Below are positions 1 to 8,231 of a stretch of 64,000 nucleotides of DNA, piece by piece. Position numbers and translations under genes: made by a program. Every line of letters begins with the position of its first letter. Position 1 is the stretch's first letter. The stretch is from Pinibacter aurantiacus (GTDB lineage Bacteria; Bacteroidota; Bacteroidia; Chitinophagales; Chitinophagaceae), in contig NZ_JAHSPG010000002.1 of assembly GCF_019130065.1 (NCBI RefSeq), positions 372,001 through 436,000 on the forward strand, read 5' to 3'. The notes below the pieces were generated by a model. That model worked only from the letters and a program-made list of their open reading frames with translations. It searched no databases and was not told the origin of the DNA.

Positions 1-644
1 CCGTATGCTGTAATTGCCGCTTCAGAGCCCCAGAAGCCTTGCTTTTTATTAGCGTTAACAGTCAATGTGGAATCTTTGATCTTGAAATTTTTTATGTAGG
101 TATTGTAACCAATAAAGCCTGCAATGGTTCCGGCAACCTCTTGCTTTACAGGGAAACCACCGATGGTAGTATCTACGTGAAAATAGGCTGTTGCATTTTG
201 GTATGCCAAAGAAACGCGGATCCACTCGTAAGTACCAATTGGAATGTTTTTGATAGGTGCCGTATAAAAAACCTGCCCATCGCCCGCTTTTGCAGCTTTG
301 TCGAAATCAATGGCAGATTCGCCGCCGGCAGTGGTTTCGTCAGCTTTATATAAAATGGCGCCTTTCCCCAAAGCGGTCAGTGCATTTGGCGTAATCTCAA
401 TATAGTGAGCACTCATAGAGTTCATCACCGGGCTTTGAGCTCCATGATCAGAAGGAATGGTGGACGGCTGCCCAACGTTGTTCAAACGCACTTGTGTAGA
501 ATCGAATTTAAATTTGAATATAATATTTGCAGTCGCTGTATTCACAGTGTCGCTTCCCTTCGAGTCTGGACTTGTAGAGTCGGATTTTTGGCAAGCGGTT
601 AAACCTGCTGCGGCGAAAGCGGCTACTATCCAAAGATTTTTCAT
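1..644 (-). CDS. Lipoprotein of unknown function, 3' end cut by window
   Basis: An open frame reads from an ATG at 644 leftward off the window edge, giving 214 codons without a stop. The N-terminus is a short hydrophobic signal ending in the lipobox L15-T-A-C18 followed by QKSDST, so a membrane-anchored lipoprotein with a Ser/Thr-rich linker is predicted. The body contains Thr/Ser/Gly-rich beta-type segments and motifs such as YEWIRVSLAY. I do not recognise the family. The forward frames over the same stretch lack any start context and are taken as shadows. It is divergent from the beta-lactamase gene, with 145 bp between the two starts. Confidence 0.8.
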   Translation of the reverse strand, partial: MKNLWIVAAFAAAGLTACQKSDSTSPDSKGSDTVNTATANIIFKFKFDSTQVRLNNVGQPSTIPSDHGAQSPVMNSMSAHYIEITPNALTALGKGAILYKADETTAGGESAIDFDKAAKAGDGQVFYTAPIKNIPIGTYEWIRVSLAYQNATAYFHVDTTIGGFPVKQEVAGTIAGFIGYNTYIKNFKIKDSTLTVNANKKQGFWGSEAAITAY

Positions 645-672
645 AATGTACTGTTTGGTTTTTTAATGCTAC

Positions 673-716
673 CGGATAAACTCAGACCGGCGTTTTCCAA
701 TAACGTTTATCCCGGA
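673..716. repeat. Imperfect hairpin between divergent genes
   Basis: CCGGATAAAC at 673-682 is mirrored by GTTTATCCCGG at 706-716, with one extra base in the second arm. It lies in the 145-bp divergent region upstream of both the lipoprotein and the beta-lactamase gene, so it could be an operator or a leader hairpin. Function unknown. Confidence 0.35.
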
Positions 717-737
717 AAATAATTGTCGGGACTTTCT

Positions 738-770
738 TTGCAAAAAAAGTGTCGTTTCACGCTACATTTG
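738..770 (+). promoter_or_regulatory. Possible Bacteroidota promoter of the class D beta-lactamase
   Basis: TACATTTG at 763-770 matches the Bacteroidota -7 element TAnnTTTG and sits 19 bp before the start codon at 790. The best upstream TTG is at 738-740, a 22-bp spacer, a little longer than the 19 bp seen at the clearest promoters in this window, so the assignment is tentative. Confidence 0.4.
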
Positions 771-789
771 CGCTTCAATTGTACATCTC

Positions 790-1611
790 ATGAAACTTTT
801 TGCTTATTTATTGGTGGCCGCGTCTATTTGCTTTAGCGCCTGCACCTCTAATAATGTTACGAACGACGACAGTCTGAAGAAATATTTCGATGAAAATAAT
901 GTAACGGGGAGCTTCGGGTTGTTCGACAACGGACAGGGCCATTTTACCATATATAACCGCAAAGCTTTTCGCGACAGCGCTTATTTACCGGCAAGTACGT
1001 TTAAAATTGTAAACTCGCTGATCGGCATAGAAACGGGTCGTGTAAAGGATGACAGCACAGTAATAAAATGGGATGGAGTAACAAGATCAAACCCTCAGTG
1101 GAACCAGGACCTAAGCATGTACAATGCATTCCGTCTTTCATGTGTGCCATGGTTCCAGGAATTGGCGAGAAGAATAGGAAAAGACACCATGCAGCGCTGG
1201 ATCGATACATTGGGTTACGGCCGCCGCTACTCAAAACCCTCGATCAACAAGATCGATACTTTTTGGCTTGACAACTCTGTAAAAATTACGGCTGACGAGC
1301 AATTGGGCCTTGTAAAAAAACTATACTTTGATCAACTGCCTTTCCAGAAAAGAACACAACGCATTGTTCGCAGCATGATGCTCATGGAGAGCAATGCCAA
1401 CTATGAATTGAGTTACAAAACCGGTTGGGGATATACAGAAGACAGCAGATCAATCGGCTGGATCGTAGGCTGGATCGAGGAAAACAAACATCCTTACTTT
1501 TTCGTGCTGCAAATCGCTTCTACCGGCAAACCACTCGACGTTTCTGCAGTTCGCATCAAAATGCTGAAAGATATTTTGGCCCAGTATGGGTTTATGCAAG
1601 GAAAAAAGTAG
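790..1611 (+). CDS. Class D (OXA-like) beta-lactamase, lipoprotein
   Basis: A 273-residue serine beta-lactamase of class D. The catalytic S-x-x-K is S69-T-F-K72 inside PASTFKI, the second motif S-x-V is S117-C-V119, and K210-T-G212 is the third. The position of the usual Y-G-N reads Y143-G-R145. A tryptophan (W159) stands before the omega-loop-like stretch DNSVKIT, as in OXA enzymes where it protects the carboxylated lysine. The signal ends in F-S-A-C18, so the enzyme should be a periplasm-facing lipoprotein. It stands alone, with no regulator or mobile element beside it, and is probably intrinsic. The substrate range cannot be read from sequence; the penicillin sensor BlaR also uses this fold, but no transmembrane sensor is attached. 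Confidence 0.9.
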   Translation: MKLFAYLLVAASICFSACTSNNVTNDDSLKKYFDENNVTGSFGLFDNGQGHFTIYNRKAFRDSAYLPASTFKIVNSLIGIETGRVKDDSTVIKWDGVTRSNPQWNQDLSMYNAFRLSCVPWFQELARRIGKDTMQRWIDTLGYGRRYSKPSINKIDTFWLDNSVKITADEQLGLVKKLYFDQLPFQKRTQRIVRSMMLMESNANYELSYKTGWGYTEDSRSIGWIVGWIEENKHPYFFVLQIASTGKPLDVSAVRIKMLKDILAQYGFMQGKK

Positions 1612-1715
1612 GCTGCCATCATTCATTGATAAATAAAATTGTTGGTTGTTAGTTGCTAGTTGTTAGGCCAAAAGTGCGGCTTTGCAACTGATGGCTGACA
1701 ACCTTTTTTATGCCT

Positions 1716-1793
1716 TGCGGAGAATCTATTGTCTAATATCCGCATAATTTGCGGAGAATAAACATAGTAATCTCCGCATAATGTGCGGAGAAT
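1716..1793 (+). promoter_or_regulatory. Phased palindromic operator upstream of the Fic gene
   Basis: The decamer TGCGGAGAAT occurs at 1716, 1750 and 1784, exactly 34 bp apart. The last two copies are right halves of palindromes: TCCGCA-TAATT-TGCGGA at 1739-1755 and TCTCCGCA-TAATG-TGCGGAGA at 1771-1791, the latter with perfect 8-bp arms. The first copy is a half-site only. The array ends 32 bp before the Fic start codon. Because the Fic protein carries a C-terminal winged-helix-like segment, autoregulation through these sites is the simplest reading. This is inferred, not shown. Confidence 0.7.
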
Positions 1794-1824
1794 AAGTTGT
1801 ATATTTACCGCAAACCTGCGAAAA

Positions 1825-2937
1825 ATGGCAGTTTATATCTATCAGAAAAAGGACTGGCCCAAATTCTGGGACGATAAAATAATAAGCCCTTTGCTTGCAT
1901 CCCTTCGATACAGGCAGGGAATATTGTTGGGTAAGATGTCAGGATTCGGCTTTAAACAGCAAAGAGAAGCAACCTTGGATGTTCTTACCCTTGAGGTCAT
2001 AAAGTCAAGTGAAATTGAAGGGGAGGTATTGGATGCCGAGCAGGTTCGGTCATCCATAGCCAGACGTTTAGGAATGGATATAGCTGGACTAATTCCTTCA
2101 GATAGAAATGTGGATGGCGTAGTAGATATGATGATGGATGCTATAGAAAAGTTCGACCAACCGTTAACCGACGAAAGACTTTTCGGATGGCACGCAGCAC
2201 TGTTTCCCACTGGCTATAGTGGCATTCACAAAATAGTGGTTGCCGGCTGGAGGGACAATGCCGATGCTGATCCCATGCAAGTCGTGTCGGGTGCATCAGG
2301 TAGAGAAGTTGTGCATTTTCAGGCGCCCGATTCTTCTGTTTTGGAAAAGGAAATGAAATTGTTCCTCGACTGGTTCAACTCCAATGAGGAAAACGATCCC
2401 ATATTAAAAGCGGCTATCGCTCATCTTTGGTTTGTAACCATACATCCTTTTGATGATGGCAACGGGCGCATAGCCAGGGCAATAACAGATATGTTGCTGG
2501 CAAAGGCAGATGAAAGCGCGCAGCGATTTTACAGCATGTCGGCCCAAATAAGGATCGATAGAAAAGAATACTACGATGTGCTGGAAAAAACGCAAAAAGA
2601 TTCATTAGACATTACTGATTGGCTCGAATGGTTCCTGCAGTGCCTTGATCGTGCATTAAAAGCGACAAATGAAACGCTTAAAAAAGTGGTACAGAAAGCG
2701 AAATTCTGGGATCAATTTTCAACCGTTTCCCTGAATGAACGTCAATGCTTAATGCTCAATAGGCTGATGGATGGATTTGAAGGCAAACTAAACACCTCCA
2801 AGTGGTCAAAAATCGCCAAATGCTCACAGGATACTGCAGCGAGAGACATACAGGATTTGATCACGAAAGGGATATTGATCAAGGACGCTTCTGGGGGGCG
2901 TAGTACCAGCTATTCCCTTACTTCAAACGAAGATTGA
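1825..2937 (+). CDS. Fic/DUF4172-type protein with C-terminal winged helix
   Basis: I choose the ATG at 1825 (370 residues). A GTG at 1783 would extend the frame upstream, but it lies inside the palindrome array. Residues 1-100 resemble the DUF4172 N-terminal region and hold the inhibitory motif S61-x-x-x-E65-G66 of class II Fic proteins. The Fic core HPFDDGNGR is at 207-215, with the catalytic His and the phosphate-binding loop intact, so AMP (or another nucleotide monophosphate) transfer to a protein hydroxyl is expected. About the last 50 residues (KWSKIAKCSQDTAARDIQDL and following) look like a winged helix-turn-helix. There is no separate antitoxin gene; inhibition is built in. The target is unknown. 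Confidence 0.9.
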   Translation: MAVYIYQKKDWPKFWDDKIISPLLASLRYRQGILLGKMSGFGFKQQREATLDVLTLEVIKSSEIEGEVLDAEQVRSSIARRLGMDIAGLIPSDRNVDGVVDMMMDAIEKFDQPLTDERLFGWHAALFPTGYSGIHKIVVAGWRDNADADPMQVVSGASGREVVHFQAPDSSVLEKEMKLFLDWFNSNEENDPILKAAIAHLWFVTIHPFDDGNGRIARAITDMLLAKADESAQRFYSMSAQIRIDRKEYYDVLEKTQKDSLDITDWLEWFLQCLDRALKATNETLKKVVQKAKFWDQFSTVSLNERQCLMLNRLMDGFEGKLNTSKWSKIAKCSQDTAARDIQDLITKGILIKDASGGRSTSYSLTSNED

Positions 2938-2964
2938 TCCCGCTCAAATAATTATTAAATCTGA

Positions 2965-2994
2965 TTGTTGATCGATCGGCAAATTGTAACTTAC
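2965..2994 (+). promoter_or_regulatory. Possible promoter of the sterol-desaturase-family gene
   Basis: TTG at 2965-2967, a 19-bp spacer and TAACTTAC at 2987-2994 approximate the TTG-N19-TAnnTTTG pattern, ending 19 bp before the start at 3014. The last two positions deviate from TTTG. Confidence 0.3.
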
Positions 2995-3013
2995 AAGTAA
3001 CATTCTTGCCTGT

Positions 3014-3832
3014 ATGGACAAATTCATTGCATACTGGGAGCACATCCCCTCTGCCCATCGTATCCTCATTTTAATGGGAGGAATGATCTTCTTTTGGTTG
3101 CTCGAAGGCTATTATCCTTTGTTTCGTTTTTCCTTTAAACGATATAGGCACGCAGGTGTAAATCTTATCTTTTTACTCACTACACTGATATTAAACCTGA
3201 TATTCGGGCTTGTTACCATTCGCGTATGCGATGCTGTTACAGTACACAAGTTCGGCCTCGTTCATTGGCTGCATTTACCTGTTTGGGCGGTGATTGTTGT
3301 GTGCTTATTGATTGGCGATTTGTTTGGCCAATACATACCACACCGGCTCATGCATCGCGTAAAGTGGATGTGGAAATTTCACATGATCCATCACAGCGAT
3401 ACGAAGGTGGATGTCACCACAGGCACAAGGCATCATCCCGGCGAGTGGCTGTTTCGTGAGTTTTTTATGATCATTGGAATTGTTGTTATGGGTATGCCGA
3501 TATGGATGTATTTTCTCTACAGAAGCTGCGCTGCTTTGTTTACCCATTTCAATCATGCAAACATTATTGTGCCTGAGTGGATCGACCGGCCTATAAGCTG
3601 GATCTTCGTCTCCCCGAATATGCATAAAGTGCACCACCACTATATGCGGCCCTATACAGACACTAACTACAGCAACATTTTTTCATTGTGGGACAGGCTG
3701 TTTGGCACATTTGCATACACCGACCCATCTACCCTTCGCTACGGTCTCGATGTATTGGATGATGAAACCGATGAGAAGCTGATGTACCAGTTGAAACTAC
3801 CATTTAATAAAAATATAAAGACAGACTATTAG
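3014..3832 (+). CDS. Sterol desaturase / fatty acid hydroxylase family protein
   Basis: A 272-residue integral membrane di-iron enzyme of the fatty acid hydroxylase superfamily. The histidine clusters are HRLMH (110-114), HMIHH (123-127), RHH (139-141) and MHKVHHHY (203-210), the spacing expected for the non-haem di-iron site. Hydrophobic helices cover about residues 17-35, 48-70 and 88-106, with another pair near 150-175. The probable role is hydroxylation or desaturation of a lipid or isoprenoid; the substrate cannot be deduced. It is a single gene, followed by a long inverted repeat. Confidence 0.85.
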   Translation: MDKFIAYWEHIPSAHRILILMGGMIFFWLLEGYYPLFRFSFKRYRHAGVNLIFLLTTLILNLIFGLVTIRVCDAVTVHKFGLVHWLHLPVWAVIVVCLLIGDLFGQYIPHRLMHRVKWMWKFHMIHHSDTKVDVTTGTRHHPGEWLFREFFMIIGIVVMGMPIWMYFLYRSCAALFTHFNHANIIVPEWIDRPISWIFVSPNMHKVHHHYMRPYTDTNYSNIFSLWDRLFGTFAYTDPSTLRYGLDVLDDETDEKLMYQLKLPFNKNIKTDY

Positions 3833-3833
3833 G

Positions 3834-3906
3834 CTTAACGCTAGACGCCTAACGCTTAACGCGCAGTGCTACTCGCTGCGTTAAGCGTTAGGCATTAAGC
3901 GTTCGG
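3834..3906. repeat. Inverted repeat, word ACGCTTA/TAAGCGT
   Basis: The left arm (GCTTAACGC, GCCTAACGCTTAACGC) and right arm (GCGTTAAGCGTTAGGC, TTAAGCG) pair around a short loop near 3866-3878. It follows the desaturase stop directly and could act as a bidirectional terminator. It belongs to the intergenic inverted-repeat group described in the findings. Confidence 0.8.
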
Positions 3907-3987
3907 CTTTACAGCATTTGCTTTTTATCCTCCGCTTGTTTAATTTGGTTCTGCCATTCACTGTCTTTACCCGGTGAATACACACTT

Positions 3988-5085
3988 ATGACTAAAAAAA
4001 TTCTGCCCGTACTTTTCTTGTTTGGCTTTTTATCAACACAGGCGCAAGAGATGGCGCAAGTGGCCGACTCCATCAGAAAAAGTCGTTTTGTTCCTTCCCT
4101 TGCATACGCGGTAATGAGTTCTGACAGCATCATAGAAATGGCGGCTGTTGGGGTTAAGAAACTTCGCACACGCGATTCGGCCACTGTTAAAAGCCGCTAT
4201 CATCTTGGAAATAATACAACAGGTTTAACAGCTTACATCGCCGCACAACTTGTCGCAAGCGGAAAAATAATGTGGAACACAAAACTGGCAACGCTTTTTC
4301 CCGACATAATGAAAACCGCCAGGGCAGAATATAGTAACATCACGTTGGCAGATATACTTTCCCAAAGAGCGGGATTAATTTCTTTTAATACTGTTGATGA
4401 AATACGTAAAATGCCCGTGTTGAGGGGGCAAGATGGGACAACACAACGCAAAGATTTTTTATCGTGGATAACGAAACAAAGAGGTCTCGCAGATTCTGTA
4501 GGCAGAAAGCCCGTTAGATATACCAACGCCGGCAGTATTGTTGCCGCCGCCATGCTGGAAAAAGTTAGCGGGAAACCTTACAAGCAGTTAATGGAGGAAT
4601 ATGTAAACAAACCGTTGGGCATAAATGTGAAATTCAGGTTTCCCAACAGAAATGATGCTAAAGATACATGGGGACATGCAAACATTGCAGGTGTGTTTCA
4701 GGGTGTGCCTCCGGATGATTGGTGGGGACTGCTGATCACTCCCGGCTTAGAACCTATTGATGCAAATTTGTCAATACAGGATTACGCGAAATTCGCCATC
4801 GATAATCTTCGTGGATTAGAGAACAAAAAAGCGCTTATGCCTCAGCGTGCTTACCAATTGCTGCAGTATGCTTATCCTGATTATTCCATGGGTTGGGGAA
4901 ATTTGGAAGTAGATGGCAATCACATTGCCGAGAGCGACGGTACCCTCACTACATTTTTTGTACATATCGAAGTACATAAAGAAAAGGATCTTGCCATAGT
5001 GGTTTTTTGCAATGCGGGAAATAATGCCGCAAAAGGAGCGTCGCTGAATTTGGCGAGAGAATTGAGGCTGCACTACATGCAATAA
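3988..5085 (+). CDS. Serine hydrolase-fold (class C beta-lactamase family) protein lacking catalytic residues
   Basis: A 365-residue secreted protein (signal 1-19, cleavage after TQA) with the overall layout of the class C beta-lactamase/PBP4-like family. The stretch that normally reads GSxxK is HLGNNTTG (72-79): the nucleophile Ser is N75 and the Lys is T78. The Y-x-N motif is kept (Y178-T-N180). The third motif, usually H-x-G, reads S316-D-G. Two of the three catalytic elements are therefore gone, and hydrolysis by the normal route is unlikely. The frame is intact and full length, so it reads as a conserved non-catalytic binder rather than a pseudogene. Function unknown. Confidence 0.8.
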   Translation: MTKKILPVLFLFGFLSTQAQEMAQVADSIRKSRFVPSLAYAVMSSDSIIEMAAVGVKKLRTRDSATVKSRYHLGNNTTGLTAYIAAQLVASGKIMWNTKLATLFPDIMKTARAEYSNITLADILSQRAGLISFNTVDEIRKMPVLRGQDGTTQRKDFLSWITKQRGLADSVGRKPVRYTNAGSIVAAAMLEKVSGKPYKQLMEEYVNKPLGINVKFRFPNRNDAKDTWGHANIAGVFQGVPPDDWWGLLITPGLEPIDANLSIQDYAKFAIDNLRGLENKKALMPQRAYQLLQYAYPDYSMGWGNLEVDGNHIAESDGTLTTFFVHIEVHKEKDLAIVVFCNAGNNAAKGASLNLARELRLHYMQ

Positions 5086-5093
5086 CAGCCAGC

Positions 5094-5140
5094 ACGCAGA
5101 TGGCACTGATTTAGCTGATTTACTCTGATTTTTTTCTATA
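5094..5140. repeat. Single-armed repeat (CACGCAGATGGCACTGATTT type)
   Basis: The sequence from GCACGCAGATGGCACTGATT through two further xTGATTT units is the reverse complement, with small changes, of 39563-39607. Both copies sit beside a gene end. A further partial unit (GCCTTTGTGCCTTTG...) follows at 5141-5178. No pairing arm lies nearby. Confidence 0.6.
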
Positions 5141-5194
5141 GCCTTTGTGCCTTTGCCCCTCTGCGCCTTTGCGTGAAATTTTACTGATGACTGA

Positions 5195-5923
5195 TCAATA
5201 CCTTACCTGGCACATTTCGCAATAAAATGTTCTTCGATGTGTTTTGCCCAAATGTTTTTTAATGAAGGGAATATGGTCACGAGGGCATATCTTCTTTGTA
5301 TGAGCAAGCCAATGTTTTTTAAGGACAAATGCTTTTTTCCACTCTAAAAATTGAAAACTGTAAACGCGTGCTTCTTTAATAAGTTCGGAGAGTTTTTTAG
5401 GCGGCAGGTTTCCGATTTTGCTTTCGGGATGAACCTTAATGCGAAATAGCACCTCATTCTTGATAATATTGCCAACGCCTGAAAAAATATGTTGGTCGAG
5501 CAATGCGTCACAAACCAGCATATCAGGATTTGCTTTTAACTTTTTTCTTGCTTTGACTGGGTCCCACTCATCGCTCATTACATCTACCGACCAATCATAA
5601 GTGTCATTTACATTTCCTTCTACAAACTGAACTGAGCATGCATAGAAGTTGATTTCTCCATTGGTAAATTGAAGACTCAGTCTCGCAGGTGCATCCTTTT
5701 TTTCATTGATTCTGTAACTGCCAAACAGCATGAAGTGAACGCGTAATGAAAACGCTTTAAAACAGATTAGAAAATGTTTGCCCCAGCTCTTAAAATCAAC
5801 AACCGTTTGATTAAGCATTCTTTCTTTTTCAATTGCTGTATTGCCGCTCACAGCGATGATCTTTTTTCTTTTAAACCCTTGTACTTCCTCTTTGAATATG
5901 ACTATGGAAGGTCCTTCTGGCAT
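5195..5923 (-). CDS. Fpg/Nei family DNA glycosylase (endonuclease VIII-like)
   Basis: The protein (242 residues) begins MPEGPS, giving the N-terminal Pro2 nucleophile and Glu3 of the family after Met removal, and has the WGKHF lysine region near residue 49. The H2TH region holds the DNA-binding asparagine region SGVGNIIKNEVLF. The C-terminal zinc finger is shifted: it begins CPRDH instead of CxxC and ends with YCEMCQVRY, so ligands could be Cys, Asp or His, Cys, Cys. It should excise oxidised bases and nick the abasic strand. It is convergent with the serine-hydrolase-fold gene. Confidence 0.88.
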   Translation of the reverse strand: MPEGPSIVIFKEEVQGFKRKKIIAVSGNTAIEKERMLNQTVVDFKSWGKHFLICFKAFSLRVHFMLFGSYRINEKKDAPARLSLQFTNGEINFYACSVQFVEGNVNDTYDWSVDVMSDEWDPVKARKKLKANPDMLVCDALLDQHIFSGVGNIIKNEVLFRIKVHPESKIGNLPPKKLSELIKEARVYSFQFLEWKKAFVLKKHWLAHTKKICPRDHIPFIKKHLGKTHRRTFYCEMCQVRY

Positions 5924-6087
5924 GACTGCTTTTAGGTTAATATTAAAAATCTATGCCCAGGCAGGGTCCGATGTTTGGAGTACGATGAGGAAATGTTTTT
6001 TACTTTTTAATTTTTCCTTTTGACTTTCAACCCCCAACTTAATTCTTCTTTGTAATACCTTTAACCTACCATTTAAACTTTACAAAC

Positions 6088-6885
6088 ATGGCTATTAGCA
6101 ATCATGAAATTGATTATCGCATTTACGGAGAAGAAATGCAATATGTAGAAATAGAACTTGATCCGGGTGAAACCGCAATCGGCGAAAGCGGCGCTTTTAT
6201 GATGATGGAAGATGGCATTCAAATGCAAACCATTTTCGGCGACGGTTCGCAGCAACAAGGCAATGGTTTGCTCGGTAAACTTTTTTCTGCGGGCAAACGA
6301 ATGCTTGTTGGCGAAAGTTTGTTTATGACAGCATTTACAAATGTGGGCATGGGCAAAAAGCATGTAAGTTTTGCTTCACCATATCCAGGAAAAATTATTC
6401 CACTTGATCTTCAGCAACTAGGTAATAAAGTTATTGCTCAAAAAGATGCATTCCTGTGTGCAGCAAAAGGTGTTAGCATCAGCATCGAGTTCCAGCGCAA
6501 ACTGGGCACCGGCATATTCGGCGGGGAAGGTTTTATTATGGAAAAACTGGAAGGCGATGGCATGGCTTTCGTTCACGCCGGAGGTCACGTGTTTGAACGC
6601 ACGCTTCAGCCAGGTGAATTGCTAAGACTAGATACCGGTTGTTTGGTGGCGTACACACAAGGTATCGATTTCGATATTCAATTTGTGGGTGGTATAAAAA
6701 ACACATTGTTTGGTGGAGAAGGTCTTTTCTTCGCGACCCTTCGCGGTCCGGGAAAAGTGTGGATTCAAACACTACCAATAAGCAGGCTGGCAAGCCGCGT
6801 TCTTAGCTACGGCACAACTAACAGAAAAGAAGAAGGCAGCATACTCGGAGGCATAGGCAATATGCTGGATGGCGACGGCTGGTAG
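6088..6885 (+). CDS. TIGR00266/AIM24 family protein
   Basis: A 265-residue soluble protein with the repeated Gly-rich beta strands of the TIGR00266 (AIM24-like) family: [18 protein letters not shown] near 29-46, [15 protein letters not shown] near 145-160 and [15 protein letters not shown] near 209-224. It has no signal peptide and no transmembrane segment. The family is widespread with no established biochemical activity. It is a single gene, followed by an inverted repeat made of CACAGAG words. Confidence 0.88.
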   Translation: MAISNHEIDYRIYGEEMQYVEIELDPGETAIGESGAFMMMEDGIQMQTIFGDGSQQQGNGLLGKLFSAGKRMLVGESLFMTAFTNVGMGKKHVSFASPYPGKIIPLDLQQLGNKVIAQKDAFLCAAKGVSISIEFQRKLGTGIFGGEGFIMEKLEGDGMAFVHAGGHVFERTLQPGELLRLDTGCLVAYTQGIDFDIQFVGGIKNTLFGGEGLFFATLRGPGKVWIQTLPISRLASRVLSYGTTNRKEEGSILGGIGNMLDGDGW

Positions 6886-6890
6886 TTTTT

Positions 6891-6966
6891 TTGCCACAGA
6901 GGCACAGAGAATAAAGAGTTTGATAAAGTGAACTTATTTTCTGTGTTCTCTGTGTTTCTGTGGCAA
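6891..6966. repeat. Inverted repeat, CACAGAGGCACAGAGA type
   Basis: TTGCCACAGAGGCACAGAGA at 6891-6910 (plus one base) pairs with 6946-6966, TTCTCTGTGTTTCTGTGGCA plus one base, around a 34-nt loop. It fills the space between the convergent TIGR00266 gene and the small lipoprotein gene. Confidence 0.85.
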
Positions 6967-6970
6967 TTTC

Positions 6971-7423
6971 CTATTTCTTAAACAATGAATCCGCCTTTTT
7001 CAAACTTCCTAAAATCATTTGTCTCACATCATTCACTTTATTTTTCTCAGATTCTAAGTACTCCACTCTTTTCGCCTTGTCATTTTCAAAAGAATCGGGA
7101 CTGAATTTTTCCATCCAGTCATTCATGCTGCTATCCGCGTGGTTGAGTGCTTGCTGAACGCTCAATACATTTTGTTTGTAAGCTTCTGCCAGCTTTTGAT
7201 TTGGCAATTTCGCAACGCTGTCAAGTGCACGTTGCGATTGGGATTGATAACCCTTTATTTTTCCCATCGCGGCCATTCCGATATCATGCCCTTTCATCAC
7301 TTCTTCATACAAAGAATCTTCCTTTGTTGTAGGCGCCTGGGAAAATCCATCTTTGCGTTGCTCAGTACTGTTGCCGCAGGAAAAAAGCGCAACGGGCAAC
7401 ACAAGAAGAAATATACGTTTCAT
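6971..7423 (-). CDS. Small lipoprotein of unknown function
   Basis: A 150-residue protein with signal MKRIFLLVLPVALFSC; the lipobox is L13-F-S-C16. The mature part is predicted to be almost entirely helical, rich in Lys, Glu, Asp and Gln (QSQSQRALDSVAKLPNQKL and following), suggesting a coiled coil or helical bundle anchored to a membrane. I do not recognise a named family. It is convergent with the TIGR00266 gene and sits alone on its strand. Confidence 0.75.
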   Translation of the reverse strand: MKRIFLLVLPVALFSCGNSTEQRKDGFSQAPTTKEDSLYEEVMKGHDIGMAAMGKIKGYQSQSQRALDSVAKLPNQKLAEAYKQNVLSVQQALNHADSSMNDWMEKFSPDSFENDKAKRVEYLESEKNKVNDVRQMILGSLKKADSLFKK

Positions 7424-7456
7424 GGTGATTGTATTTGCTGCAAGCTAGTAAACAGC

Positions 7457-7575
7457 AATTAATAATTAATAATTAATAATTAAGAAGGCGGCAGTCCGCA
7501 TACTATTAGCATAAAGTCTGTTTAAAAAATATTCGCATGCAGCACCTATTAATTCTTAATTATTAATTTTTAATT
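7457..7575. repeat. Inverted repeat, word TTAATAA
   Basis: AATTAATAATTAATAATTAA and extension at 7457-7484 pairs with a TTAATTATTAATTTTTAATT arm ending at 7575. The loop begins GGCGGCAGTC; copies at 34985 and 36307 with the same arm word have similar GC-rich bases at the arm-loop junction. Confidence 0.8.
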
Positions 7576-7587
7576 GAATTTTGCCCT

Positions 7588-8052
7588 ATGATTCAACTAC
7601 AAGAGGGAGATAAAGCTCCCGCATTTTCAGGAATTGATCAGGACAGTAAAAAGGTTTCACTTTCAGATTTTAAAGGCAAAAAAGTGGTGTTGTATTTTTA
7701 CCCGCAAGACCTTACGCCCACCTGCACCGTACAATCATGCAATCTTCGTGACAATTATAGCCTGTTAAAACAAAAAGGCTTTGAAGTCATCGGCGTAAGT
7801 CCGGATGACGAAAAATCACACATAAAATTCAGGGAAAAACATCAGCTTCCTTTTACGCTAATTGCAGATACAGATCACGCCATTATTGACAAATATGGTG
7901 TGTGGGGCGAAAAACAACTTTATGGCCGCAAATACATGGGGCTTCATCGCACCACCTTTGTAATAGATGAGAAGGGCAAGATCCAAAAGATCTTTTTGCG
8001 CCCCAAGAATAAGCAGCATGCAGAAGAGATTATTGCAGCGTTGGGGAAATAG
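7588..8052 (+). CDS. bcp: Thioredoxin-dependent thiol peroxidase, Bcp/PrxQ type
   Basis: The 154-residue length is typical of Bcp peroxiredoxins. The peroxidatic cysteine C46 lies in TPTCTVQSC with the resolving cysteine C51 five residues on, the PrxQ/Bcp arrangement. It should reduce hydrogen peroxide and organic hydroperoxides in the cytoplasm using thioredoxin. It is a single gene bracketed by inverted repeats of two different word types, with its ATG at 7588 only 13 bp past the right arm of the first. Confidence 0.93.
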   Translation: MIQLQEGDKAPAFSGIDQDSKKVSLSDFKGKKVVLYFYPQDLTPTCTVQSCNLRDNYSLLKQKGFEVIGVSPDDEKSHIKFREKHQLPFTLIADTDHAIIDKYGVWGEKQLYGRKYMGLHRTTFVIDEKGKIQKIFLRPKNKQHAEEIIAALGK

Positions 8053-8155
8053 TTGTTCGTTAATAGTTGTTAGACTTTAAGACGTTAGTTGTTAATGTTT
8101 TACAAAGAATATTCTTTTTAAAGGGTCTAACAACTAACAACCATCAGCTAACAAC
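8051..8155. repeat. Inverted repeat, word GTTGTTA
   Basis: The left arm (GTTGTTCGTTAATAGTTGTT, 8052-8071, then AGAC) begins in the stop codon of the bcp gene. The right arm (GTCTAACAACTAACAACC and on) covers 8125-8155. Same word as the repeats at 15948 and 31967. Confidence 0.85.
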
Positions 8156-8231
8156 TTTTTTTATCGCATTCCGTAAGCGCAATCATCCCTTCGCGTCCCT
8201 TTCTTATGTAAATTTGCGAAAATTTTGAAAC

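Noticed and set aside
39-666. Forward frames at the left edge
   Set aside because: The minus strand carries an uninterrupted frame with a lipoprotein signal from 644 to the window edge, so the forward frames are shadows.
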